Shown here piece by piece: positions 33,776 to 44,213 of a DNA stretch of 64,000 nt (position 1 is the stretch's first letter; each line of letters starts with the position of its first letter). The notes under the pieces were generated by a model that did no database searches, was not told where the DNA came from, and saw only the letters and a list, made by a program, of their open reading frames with translations. This DNA comes from Myotis daubentonii. Its lineage: Eukaryota > Chordata > Mammalia > Chiroptera > Vespertilionidae. The position numbers and the translations under genes were made by a program. The DNA is taken from positions 91,874,433 to 91,938,432 of the forward strand of contig NC_081842.1 of NCBI RefSeq assembly GCF_963259705.1. Reading direction: 5' to 3'.

Positions 33776-34925
33776 CTAGAGCCCCGGAGCACAAAAATGT
33801 GTGCACTCGGGGGGGAGGGGGTTCCCTCAGCCTGGCCTGTGCTCTCTCGCATCCTGGGACCCCTCGGGAGATAACAACCTGCTGGCTTAGGCCTGCTCCC
33901 GGGTGGCAGAGGGCAGGCACAATCCCTAGGTGCAGCCCCTGGTCTGGCTCAGAGCAGGGCCGACTGGGGAGTTGGGGCACCGCCCCTGTCATGCACAGAG
34001 CAGGGCGGATTGGGAGGTTGCTATGCCACCTTCAGTCACGCTCAGGGTAGGGCTGATTGGGGGGTTGGGGCACCGCCCTCTTTCATACTCAAGGCAGGGT
34101 CAATTGGGGAGGTTGCAGCGCCACCCCCTGTCACGCACAGAGCAGGGCCGATCAGGGGGTTGGGGAGCTCCCCCCTGTCACTCACAGAGTAGGGCCGATA
34201 GGGGAATTGGGGCGCCGCCCCCTGTTGCACACAGAGCAGGGCGGATCAGGGGGTTGGGGTGCCACACCCTGTCACACTCAGGGCAGAGCCGATGGGGAGA
34301 TTATGGCTCTACCCCGTCACACACAGAGCAGGGCCCGTGGGGGGGCAGTTGGGACATCGTCCTCTATCACCCACAGAGCAGGGCCGATCATGGGGTTGGG
34401 GTGCCGCCACTGTCACACTCAGGGCAGGGCCGATGGGGAGGTTATGGCTCTACCCCGTCACACACAGAGCAGGGCCCGTGGGGGGGCAGTTGGGGCATCG
34501 TCCTCTATCACCCACAGAGCAGGGCCGATCATGGGGTTGGGGTGCCGCCACTGTCACACTCAGGGCAGGGCCGATGGGGAGGTTATGGCTCTACCCCGTC
34601 ACACACAGAGCTGGGCCCGTGGGGGGGGGGGGTTGGGGTGCCGCACCCTGTCACACACAGAGCCGCAGGGCGATCAGCAGGTTCGGGAGCTCCCCCCTAT
34701 CAGGCACAGAGCAGGGCTGATCAGGGGGTTGGGGCACCTTCCCCTGTCACGAACAGAGCAAGGTGGATAGGGAGGTTGTGGCCCCGCCCCCTGTCACACA
34801 CAGAACGGCAGGGCGATCAGGGGGTTTGCGCGCTGCCCCCTGTCACGCTGATCCCAGTGCCAGAAGGCCTCGCGGCTCTGCTGATCCCGGTGCTGGGAGG
34901 CATAATACCCTTTTACTATATAGGA
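33776..34925 (-). mobile_element. Composite Helitron 3, part B with minisatellite, minus strand
   Basis: The minus-strand 5' end TCCTATATAGTAAAAGGG is at 34925. The 3' hairpin near 33786-33806 is degenerate, ending GGGGCTCTAG at 33776, after A 33775. It is the reverse-orientation counterpart of 23745-24972, with the same CCTGCTCTGTG minisatellite (about 33950-34850). Bases 34291-34700 carry an added higher-order duplication with exact 141-bp spacing. Confidence 0.9.
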
Positions 34926-35560
34926 TAGAGTCCTGGTGCACGGGTGGGGGCCGTCTGGTTTGCCCTGAAGGGTGTCCTGGATTCGGGTGGGGGTCCTCAC
35001 TGAGGTGCCTGGCCTGCCTGGTTGAGGGGATGATGGCTGTTTACAGCTGGTCACACACCCTTCAGGGTGGGGGTCCCCACTGGGGTGCCTGACCAGTCTG
35101 GGTGAGGGGCTGAGGGCTGTTTTCAGGCTGGCGGGTGACGGAAGCTCCCAACCGCTCCTTTTTTTCTTTTTTTTTATTCTGCACAAGCTTTAGCTCTGAG
35201 GCTCCAGCTCTTAGGCCTCTGCTGCTGAAAGCAGGTATCTGGTTTGTTTGGGTTCTATAATCGAAACAATGTATAACTCCAGCTCTGAGATCCCGGCTCG
35301 CTGAAAGCAGGTTTCTGGGGTTTTGTTTAGCTTCTATATTTGTTACAATGTTTCAAACTGCAGGCTCAGAGGCCGGCAAGGCAGGCGGGGAACATTGGTT
35401 TCCTCCGTCACTGAAGCAAGCAAGCCTCATGTTAGTTCCAAGCTGCCTGGCTGCCGGCCGCCATCTTGGCTGGCAGTTAATTTGCATATCACCCTGATTA
35501 GCCAATGGGGAGGGTAGCGGTCGTACGCTAATTACCATGTTTCTCTTTTATTAAATAGGA
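34926..35560 (-). mobile_element. Composite Helitron 3, part A, minus strand
   Basis: Minus-strand 5' TCCTATTTAATAAAAGAG at 35560, before T 35561. It holds the same CAAGATGGCGGCCGGCAGCC segment, A-rich tract (35160-35177 as T-rich) and GACACCCTTCAGGG segment as 23059-23744, and joins part B at CTCTA/TCC. Confidence 0.85.
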
Positions 35561-35615
35561 TACCAGAAAACCTGAATAGATAGTATACAAGTATGATTGT
35601 TAAGTAAATGAATGT

Positions 35616-35846
35616 GCTTGGCCAGTGTTGTTCATTGGTTGAGCATCAACCTATGAACCAGGAAGTTGCGGTTCAATTCCCGGTCAGGGCATATGCCTAA
35701 ACTGCAGGCTCAATCCCCAGTGTGAGGTGTGCAGGAGGCAGCCAATCAATGATTCTCTTTCATCATTGATATTTCTATCTCTCTAGCCCTCTCCCTTCCT
35801 TTCTGAAATCAATAAAAATATATTTTAAAAAATAAAATAAAATAAT
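35616..35846 (+). mobile_element. Ves SINE
   Basis: Head GCTTGGCCAGTGTTGTTCAT, AATTCCCGGTCAGGGCATATG, GTGCAGGAGGCAGCCAATC, CT-rich end and an A-rich tail (TAAAATAAAATAA). TAAATGAATG is duplicated, approximately 35605-35614 and just after the tail. Confidence 0.9.
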
Positions 35847-37306
35847 AAATGAATGCACACATGTTATAGCTGTAGTCATAGATTCCATGTTTTTAAAACT
35901 ATCTTTTCAAAAAGATAATAGTCAGCACATTTATGTAATGCATATAATTAGTCAACATAATGTCATTAATCGTTGACTTAAAAATACTCAATGAAGATTT
36001 TTACTTACCTATTTGCTACAGTGTCTGATGAGAGATGTTTGAAATGATTGCATGTGTATTTCTGCTTAGGCATTTCCTGCCTGGGGCCACTGGAGTTCCA
36101 TTCCATAACCAACTTTAATTATTTTCAGTTAAGAGTTATGATGAACAAATATTATTCATTTTTTTCTTTGTTGTAAAATGTATATCAAGGTATTCTTTTA
36201 ATTTGGAAATTTTATAAATACATATCAATAGAGTTATTTGGGAGAGGAACTAACTTCTAATAAATATCTGAAATAATGTTGTTACTATTAGAATTTTTTA
36301 ATCTTTAAAATATATTAGAATAAAAATCAATAAAATTCAAGTTCATTGTGAAATATTTTAATATCAATACCTGTGAAGAACAGTATGTGAAGTGATCATG
36401 TATCTGTGAACTGGTATGACAAAGTCAAATGCATTAATAAATATGCCTTTATATTAATAAAAATAGGACACTTTAATTTGAATAGTTTTACTGAAATTAA
36501 ATGACAATCAAAAGAATATGCTTCCATACACAAAGATTAGAATGGAATTGCCATTAAATTTTAATGTGACAAGATCAAAGGGAATATGTGAAATTCTAAA
36601 ACATATATTTAACACTTTATTTGATTCCAATAATTATCAATCTATCTTTGAAACATTTTGTTTTCAGAATTCAGATTAAATTCTGATATATAAATGCATT
36701 TATGTATATATACATACATATATATCATCCTACATTAATTATTTTTGAGTACTAAAAAAATATTTGAATATTATACAAATGCTCTAACATTTTAGGGTCA
36801 GCAGATTATGCTGAGAAGCACAAATTTTTATTTGTTTGATATCCAGATCATCTGGCCAACATATAGATTTTTCCATATTTCTGAAATATTCAATTAAATG
36901 TCTTTTAAAAAAGTTATTTTAACATAAAATCAATTGGGGATCCTACATGTAACTTATATAATTAATTTGAATATATTTGGAGGAGAATACCTTTTCTATC
37001 CTTTTTAAACAGAATTATTTTGAGTGCTAGTAAAATTTTAGGCCAAATTGCATTAAAAATTGTAATGATAAAGTTTAGATATTTGCTTATCTCTCCACGT
37101 CTGAGGAAACTAAAGCAAAAAGAAAATGAGGGTATCTAAGCTTATGGTAATTTACAGAAAAATCAAATCTTTAAACCTAAGAAAATTCTATAGTTTAGAG
37201 TGAAGCTGGTATGTCCAATAGGACATAGGGACAAACTACAATTGAGCAGCTACTAAAAATGTTGTGAATTAAAAAATTAAACTGTTAAATTGGGTCTCAA
37301 ATTCTA
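35847..37306. other. AT-rich intergenic stretch, nothing recognised
   Basis: Very AT-rich with TA-rich patches near 36700-36725. No gene or named repeat seen. Confidence 0.5.
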
Positions 37307-37416
37307 TCCTATATAATAAAAGCCTAATATGCAAATTGACTAAACAGCAGAACAAATGGCAGAACAACTGGTTGCTGTTACAGAAAAACCAGAGAAGAAC
37401 CAAGAAACGCTTAGAG

Positions 37417-37630
37417 CAGCCGTGGGCAAACTACGGCCCACGGGCCAGATCCGGCCCGTTTGAAATGAATAAAACTAAAAGAAAAAAAGACTGTACCCTT
37501 TTATGTAATGATGTTTACTTTGAATTTATATTAGTTCACACAAACACTCCATCCATGCTTTTGTTCTGGCCCTCCGGTCCAGTTTAAGAACCCATTGTGG
37601 CCCTCAAGTCAAAAAGTTTGCCCACCCCTG
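37417..37630. mobile_element. hAT-type MITE, 214 bp
   Basis: Ends CAGCCGTGGGCAAACT and AGTTTGCCCACCCCTG are inverted repeats. The interior begins ACGGCCCACGGGCCAGATCC and ends GGCCCTCAAGTCAAAA. Target 8-mers GCTTAGAG (37409-37416) and CCTTAGAG (37631-37638) differ at one base. Confidence 0.9.
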
Positions 37631-37997
37631 CCTTAGAGAGATAGAATTACATTTATTATTATGTGCGGGCCCAGAGGAAAATGTCTCTCAAATTCTGGCC
37701 GAAATCACACAGGAAGTTTCCTGTATTTATACCATCTTACCCTCTTTGTCTCTCAAATATGGGGTTCTGTTCCCGGTCCCCTTTGCAAGTTCTTAAAGAG
37801 CCCCTATGGTGCTGGGGCTTTGAGACTTCAACTAAAGGGTTGACCTGACTCCAGCACTGATAACTTCATCTGGAGAAAGTTTAATGGCCTCTCTGAAATT
37901 GGAGTAGTCTTATTTTCCTTATTATTTAAGCCAGCAAGCATTTACAGAAGCCAGAAATAGCAGGATTAAAATTTCAAACAGCAGTTTTTATATAAGA

Positions 37998-38448
37998 CTA
38001 GAGGCCCGGTGCACAAAAATTTGTGCACTCGGAAGGGTCCCTCAGCCCAGCCTGTGCCCTCTCCCAGTCTGGGACCCCTCTGAGGATGACCACCTGCTGG
38101 CTTAGGCCCGCTCCCTGGGGGATTGGGCCTAAGCTGGCAGTCAGATATCCCTCTGAAAGCCCAGGAGCCCTCGGGGGATGTCCACTTGCCAGCGGAGAGC
38201 AGGCCGAAGCTGCAGTCAGACATCCTTAGCGCTGCTGAGGAGGCTGGAGAGGCTTCCACCACCACCGCTGTGCTGGCAGCTGTCAGCCTGGCTTGTTGCT
38301 GAGCAGAACTCCTTTTGTGGGCGCACACTGACCACCAGGGGGCAGCTCCTGCATTGAGCATCTGCCCCCTGGTGGTCAGTGTGTGTCGTAGTGACCAGTC
38401 ATTCTGCTGTTAGGGTCAGTTTGCGTATTACCTTTTTATTATATAGGA
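37998..38448 (-). mobile_element. Composite Helitron 4, part B, minus strand
   Basis: 3' hairpin GTGCACAAATTTTTGTGCAC and CCTCTAG at 37998 after A 37997, the CACTGACCACCAGGGGGCAG motif with inverted mate (38324-38390), and 5' TCCTATATAATAAAAAGG at 38448. It resembles 28953-29429 in reverse. Confidence 0.9.
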
Positions 38449-38941
38449 TAGAGGCCTGGTACCTGGGTGGAGGCTGGCTGGTTTGCCCTGAAGGATGACA
38501 AGGATTAGGGTAGGGGTCCCCACTGGGGTGCCTGGCCAGCCTGGGTGAGGGGTTGATGGCTGTTTGCAGGCTGGCCACACCCCCTTCAGGGTGGGGGTCC
38601 TACTGGCATGCCTTGCCAGCCTGGGGGAGGAGCTGATGGCTGTGTGCAGTCTGGTCAAGCCCCCTGGCGACCCAAGCTCCCAACCTGTCCTTTTTTTCTT
38701 TTCTTTTCTTTTTTTATCAGCAGGTATCTGGGATTTATTTATCTTCTATAATTGAAACTTTGTAATCTTGAGCGGAGCTCAGGGCTAGCCAGGGCAGGCA
38801 GAAAGCTTGGCTTCCTCCATCGCTGGGGGCAACCCAAGCCTCCTGCTTGCTCCAGCACTGTGGCCCCCACCATCTTTGTTACAGAGTGAGGGAGTGATGG
38901 AGTGATGATTAACTTGCATATTACTCTTTTCTTAGATAGGA
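38449..38941 (-). mobile_element. Composite Helitron 4, part A, minus strand
   Basis: Joined to part B at CTCTA/TCC. It contains the two GGCCAGGCACCCCAGTGGGG-like units, the A-rich tract and a 5' end TCCTATCTAAGAAAAGAG at 38941, before T 38942. The whole composite (37998-38941) is inserted in the LTR at 37376-38952. Confidence 0.85.
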
Positions 38942-39178
38942 TGGATGCTTCAGTTGCTATGATGTGCACTGAACACCAGGAGGAAGATGCTCAATGCATG
39001 AGCTGCCCCAAGCTTGCAGGCCCCAGGTCAGCCAAGGTAGGTGTCAGCAGGGGTCCCTGTTCATCTCCCGGTCACCCCACAGATTGGCCCTGATCTCTGG
39101 CCAGGCCTAGGGACCCTACCCATGCACCAATTTCATGCACCAGGCTTCTAGTGCTAGTATAAAACTACAATAGATCTT

Positions 39179-39398
39179 TTTTTTTTTAAATATATTTTAT
39201 TGATTTTTTACAGAGAGGAAGGGAGAAGGATAGAGAGTTAGAAACATCGATGAGAGAGAAACATCGATCAGCTGCCTCCTGCACACTCCCTACTGGGTAT
39301 GTGCCCACAACCAAGGTACATGCTATCAACTGGAACTGAACCTGGGACCCTTGAGTCCGCAGGTCGATGCTCTTTCCACTGAGCCAAACTGGTTAGGG
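39179..39398 (-). mobile_element. Ves SINE, minus strand
   Basis: Full-length, with the extra CGATGAGAGAGAAACATCGAT segment. Target duplications CTACAATAGATCTT (39165-39178) and CTACAATAGGTCTT (39399-39412) differ at one base. Confidence 0.95.
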
Positions 39399-39412
39399 CT
39401 ACAATAGGTCTT

Positions 39413-40914
39413 AATATGTTTTATTATTTAATATATTATAACAATTCCTTTTGAATTCAAAGCAGTTGGCTAAACATATCTTTAATTTTACTCAGAAGTT
39501 AGTGGCAAACAATTTAAAATGAAATCTAGTTGTTTAGAATGTTTGCATTCTATATATTCACCTCTATGCTTTTTCTACATAGCATGTAGAAAATGGAACG
39601 TAAAGAGATATTTTTAGGCAATGGGTTGCTATCCTACTTACTGCTCCTCAACTACACTGGCATAAGCCTTCAGATGAATCTAAGAATTACAGAACTAATT
39701 TTCCTACTTTCTGGAAGGGACCCTTAATGCAAGAGATACATTTACAAAATTGCTTCCATTACCTACAAATACCATGAAGTACTGTATAAACATAAAACTA
39801 TATCACCACAAGTTAGAGAAAGAATGCATTTTTCTATCCAACTTTAACTGATAAGAATGAATAACCAGAAAAAATGTTACAGAGAGTAAAATACCAACAA
39901 AAGTCTCCAAAAGTGAAATGAGGAAAACAAAGGGCTTATCATTCTAAATTCTGTGAGAAAGCAATAGAATAAATCAGGGGAATCACGCATTATGTGGTAA
40001 CTTTTATAATTTTATGCTTCTTTACACTTCTTACTAATTGAATGACAATTTCTATTTACTGTGGTGCATTGGAAAATTCTGACACACAGTGAAGTATTAT
40101 GCTTCACAGAATTGAAAGGTACTTTCCTTAAAAATAAATAGGAATAAAAGTAAGTATTGTTAGGTTGTTAAATTTTAAAAAATTAAAAATATTATTCTGA
40201 ATGAGTAAATTTTTTAATTTAGAATCATTAAAAATTATCCAGTAAATTGCAGCTTTTTACCCAGAAAGTGGCTGCTAGACATATATACTTCTTGATAGTC
40301 TGACCTAAATGGCAGCATGACAATATGAGCCAGTGCATAGAGTCAGAAAGGATTTAAATAACTAATATACTTTCTATTGAACAAATATGCCTGTCGAGAC
40401 ATTTGTAAGTACAATAGCTTCAATTTAAGGGGCTGGCTTCCAGCTAGGGTAATAATATATGTCTGGCTACAACTGAACAATAGTATACAACTGAATGTGT
40501 AATTCCTGAAAAATTTAATCTTATGTACTTTTTACATGTCTCATTAGCATAGTTTAACAAAATATTAGAAATTTGTGGTTTTGTATTATAGATCTGTATT
40601 CTAATTTAAAAAAATTAAAAATCAATAGACATAATAGATCTAAAAATATTTCCTTAAAAAATATAAGGAAAGGCAATATGCTATAGTAGAGGATATATTT
40701 GCCTTTTGTAAATTTGATTTATAGTTAAAATTTTCCTTTACTTTCAGTTTTTCTTAAACTTTTGGTAGGCAAACCAAAGCCAATGGGTGCAACCTGGCCC
40801 ATTATTTGTTTTCATATTAAAAAAAAAAAGTTTTCTTAAAAACCGTCACATAATCTAAGGCTACTTATGTACACAATGGCAATGCTGAGTAGTTTTGTTG
40901 GCCTTTTATTCCAT
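39413..40914. other. Intergenic stretch, one possible hAT remnant
   Basis: Mostly AT-rich and unremarkable. Bases 40765-40830 (GGCAAACCAAAGCCAATGGG, ACCTGGCCCATTATTTG) resemble the end of a hAT (Charlie-type) element, but the rest is lost. Confidence 0.4.
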
Positions 40915-41261
40915 TTTGGGCCAGCAGGGGAGGGCAGTTAGGGGCGACCAGGACAGCAGGGGGGGCAGTTGGGGGTGATCGGTCTGGCAGGGGAGGGCAG
41001 TTGGGGGCGATTGGGCCGGCAGGGGAGCAGTTAGGGGTGATCAGGCTGGCAGGCAGAAGCAGTTAGGGGCAATCAGGCAGGCAGGCAGGTGAGTGGTTGG
41101 AGCCAGCAGTCCCAGATTGTGAGAGGGATGTCTGATGTCCCACAGGGATCGGACCTAAACCAGCAGTTGGATATCCCCCGAGGGGTCCCAGATTGGAGAG
41201 GGTGCAGGCTAGGCTGAGGGACACCACTCCAGTGCACGAATTTTGTGCACTGCGCCTCTAG
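40915..41261 (+). mobile_element. HeliBat 3' part, 5' end not found
   Basis: 3' hairpin GTGCACGAATTTTGTGCAC then GCGCCTCTAG to 41261 and T after. Before it are about seven tandem units of roughly 30 bp around GGCAGTTGGGGGCGATCGGG (40930-41080). No 5' TC...TAATAAAAG end is seen, so the left limit is approximate. Confidence 0.75.
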
Positions 41262-42777
41262 TAGAAAATAAATAAATTCACTGAGAAAAAGTCAATAAAA
41301 TAATGCTTGAAATAGAATTGAGATGATACATAAGGATTATGAATACAATCTGTGATCATGCAATAAGATAACCACTCCATAGGTGCTAACAGCAAAGATT
41401 TTGACATAATCAATACTACTGAGTAGTGGAGCTCCCTGGTCAGTCAGTCCAGTTTGCTGATAAAGTAATCAATCTAGGTGGGAATGAACCTTTGTAGTTT
41501 CTTTGACCTATTAGATCAGTAGATAGCCTAATGAGGACTTATAGCCAATCAACGATCTTACTAATGGCTAATATCCAGCTTTTTTCTTTGGAAAATTTTC
41601 TCAGATGTCTGCTGAATGTATTAATATTATGTTAGGAGCCATGCCATTCTGCCTGCTCTACTGAAGGCTGACCCACCCGTTACATCTCCTGACACTGCTG
41701 CTCATTGAGTTTCCACAGTTTCTTTTTGCATTTTCTTCAGTCTTCTAGGTCAGAGTGATTTATGCATAGTGTTGTTTCTCCTCTTGCTCCTGCTGTCATC
41801 TTGTGTCTTAATGGCATGCTTATGAGGATGGATGCTATTATTAGTCTCACTTGCTTACATAGTATGGAGCCATTATAATCTCAATGGAAGAAGGGGAACA
41901 GAATGATTCAATTATAATGGCTTTAGTGGAACAAGCTCATGCATCATACTGTTCCTGTATCTCTTTTTATTTTTATTTTAACATTTGACTTCTAAAACTT
42001 TTTAAAACCAAACTATGAAAAAATTAATAAAACTCCCTTTCTGCAATTCTCTAAGATTTTTGAAGTGTGCAGTTCTTACACAGATATAGTTACCATACAA
42101 AAAATATCAGAGTTCCTACCTTTAGGTCAGTATTCTAACCAAATGTCCTAACTTTATATCCACGATTACTTAAATTAATAAGCCCAATCTAAAAATCTCA
42201 AAATTTTATATAAAAGCACTTTATAAACATGCGGCTCTTCATTATGATAAAAAAAATTACAATGAAGGACTCTTACAAATATTTTTTAAATATAAAATTT
42301 GTCTATTGTTTCTTAACACAAAAATTTAGATGTACATCATTTTGGTCTGTCCATTACCTTGAAACTATCTTGAAATAGTCTGAGTAAACAGACATTTCTG
42401 AAAGTATTTATAAATTTGAGTTCCTTCTTCAATTTTGAAAAAGGTCAGATGCAACTATAAGTAAGAAGGTTGCTATCCTACGTACATATTCAGCTTGCCA
42501 AGAAATTAACATTTTTTACTGCCATCACACAAGACTGGGCCAGAGACATTTTAAACATTTTAATCTCACTATTATTTTTCCACTTGCAAAGATGTGTGGT
42601 CAGTGAAAATAATCTTTCAACAATCAAACTGTCACTGTGATGAGGTTAGACTATCTTGACACCTTCATACCACCACTTTTAGCTCTGAGTCTGGTTAGTG
42701 GCATAAAATAATTGCAGTTATTGATTGCCACAGGAATATGTACATTTTCTCCACTTGCCACAATGGCCCCACCTCAG
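41262..42777. other. Intergenic stretch, nothing recognised
   Basis: AT-rich, with no exon or repeat identified. Confidence 0.5.
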
Positions 42778-42779
42778 TA

Positions 42780-43497
42780 CAAGGTGGAGCAAAAGTAGCT
42801 TTACAGTTGTTTGTGTGGAAAATAATACAATACAATGGAACCTCAGTTTTCAAAATTAATTCGTCCTGGAAGGCCATTAGCAGAGCGATTTGTTCAAAAA
42901 CCAAATCATTTTTCCCCATTAGAAATAATGTAAATTGAATTAATCCATTCCAGATCCCCAAATGATTCTCTATTTTAACCTTTCTTATATATAGAACATG
43001 TCTAACGGTACTGTTTACTCTATAAATAAACACTTATTTTCTTAAATTTATCAAACCACCCCCTTCTAGCTTTAAAAGAATTTTTCATATATCACTGCCT
43101 CCCAAATGCTATCACTGGCTAACTACTTTTCCTTTATCCAATCAACAACAGTTTTTCTACCTATTCAATCGCTAGTGAGTGTTTTGTGAGCACTTTAAAG
43201 CCCTTAGCAACATTAGCCTTCTTTATGTTTTAAAATTGTGCTAATCATCGATTTTGCCAGTAACAAAAGCATTATCTCTTTTGTTTGTTGCCTGACAGAC
43301 ATTTTTTTTTGTCATGCTGAGGTATCAGCATGAAAGGATTGTCAGGTCCAAAACCGAAGTTTTGTTCAACAACCAAGACATTTTTCTGTGAACAACTAGG
43401 TCGAGAACCAAATTGTTAATGATGGAGACATTCGCAAAACAAGGTTTGACTGAAATTACTAAATAATAATACAAGAATAACTTCTGTGTCTCACAAC
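42780..43497 (+). mobile_element. Mariner-type MITE interrupted by a Tigger-like element
   Basis: The left part, CAAGGTGGAGCAAAAGTAGC to ATAATACAATA (42780-42832), matches the first half of the MITE at 13529. The right part, ATTACTAAATAATAATACAAG to TCTCACAACTG (43456-43490), matches its second half. The right terminal repeat is lost. Confidence 0.7.
42833..43452 (+). mobile_element. Tc/mariner (Tigger-like) non-autonomous transposon
   Basis: The ends CAATGGAACCTCAGTTTTC and GCAAAACAAGGTTTGACTG are imperfect inverted repeats. Phrases such as TTAATTCGTCCTGGAAGGCC and TTCAAAAACCAAATC near the left, with related inverted phrases (GTCGAGAACCAAATTG) near the right, fit this group. TA precedes the left end. 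No transposase frame is present. Confidence 0.6.
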
Positions 43498-43685
43498 TGC
43501 TCCCTCTCTCTTTCTCTCTGTCTTTTCCACCTGAAATATGGTACCTATCTGCTTTGTTTAACAATGGACAGGTTACTTTGATTTCCTAAATTGTATAAGT
43601 CATCCCATTCGATTGAAAGCCTTATCGATTGAATGACTATTCTATTAATTGTTATCATACTGGTCTTAGAGAGCACATTCTACTG

Positions 43686-44213
43686 TACCTGGGAAACAGG
43701 ACAGCACAATTACCCTAAATTGTTTTAGTGGCCACAGGTGGTGCGTTCCAGCTGCCTCAGTGTTCCCAAGACCAGGACAGCACAATTACTCTAAATTGTC
43801 CTGACAACTCAGTGGTCGGGAGACCCGAGGGCTCTAGATAATGTGTTTCTATCAACTCAGTCATCCAGAGACCCAAAACTGTAATTTAGATAACATGCCT
43901 AAGTTTAACCCAGGTTACCCAAGGACTCTAGATAATGTATTTCTGTCAATTCAGTGACCCCGAGACCCGAAACTGTAATTAACATGCTTAATTCTGCTTC
44001 TGTAATCTGTTTTTTTGGGAGCCAGGTGTCACATTCCAAACCCTGGGATGTAATCAATACCTTTGTGATTTTTGCCTATATAAGTCTGGTTTTGCCACCA
44101 TCTTATGGCTATGAGATTTGGGAATGACCCCTCATAGTCCCGGATTGCAATAAATGTGACTCTTTAATTCGACTTCTTGAGGCGTCCCTCTGTGATTTGA
44201 GGGGTACATTACA
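43686..44213 (+). mobile_element. Solo LTR with repeated U3 segments
   Basis: It begins near TGTACCTGGG and ends near TTACAACA. A TATA box (CTATATAAG, 44076) and AATAAA (44149-44154) are spaced as in retroviral U3-R. The U3 has two levels of direct repeat: GGACAGCACAATTACYCTAA (43700 and 43777), and a roughly 90-bp unit beginning CTCTAGATAATGTRTTTCT (43833 and 43924). No internal retroviral sequence. The boundaries are approximate because no clean target duplication is visible. Confidence 0.65.

Larger units (their letters stand above)
37376..38952 (-). mobile_element. Solo LTR inside the Helitron, itself interrupted twice
   Basis: The plus-strand ends are TGTTACAG and GATGCTTCA, i.e. TG...CA on both strands, with a 5-bp target duplication GTTGC (37371-37375 and 38953-38957). 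The minus strand has CATAATAATAAATGTAATTC, a polyadenylation signal, shortly before its end, followed by R/U5-like pyrimidine-rich sequence. Net length without the hAT and the composite Helitron is about 411 bp. The family is not known to me. Confidence 0.8.
37307..39151 (+). mobile_element. HeliBat Helitron split by a nested LTR stack
   Basis: The 5' end TCCTATATAATAAAAGCC lies at 37307 (A 37306 before). The 3' end GTGCATGAAATTGG-type hairpin and GGCTTCTAG end at 39151 (T 39152 after). The two Helitron parts, 37307-37375 and 38953-39151, join at GTTGC, which is duplicated around the LTR. Removing the insert leaves a Helitron of about 263 bp, a normal size for this family. Confidence 0.85.

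Noticed and set aside
33930..34928. Open frame of 332 codons
   Set aside because: It lies wholly in the minisatellite of a Helitron, and other frames are open too. The repeat unit lacks stops by composition; there is no domain and no start context.
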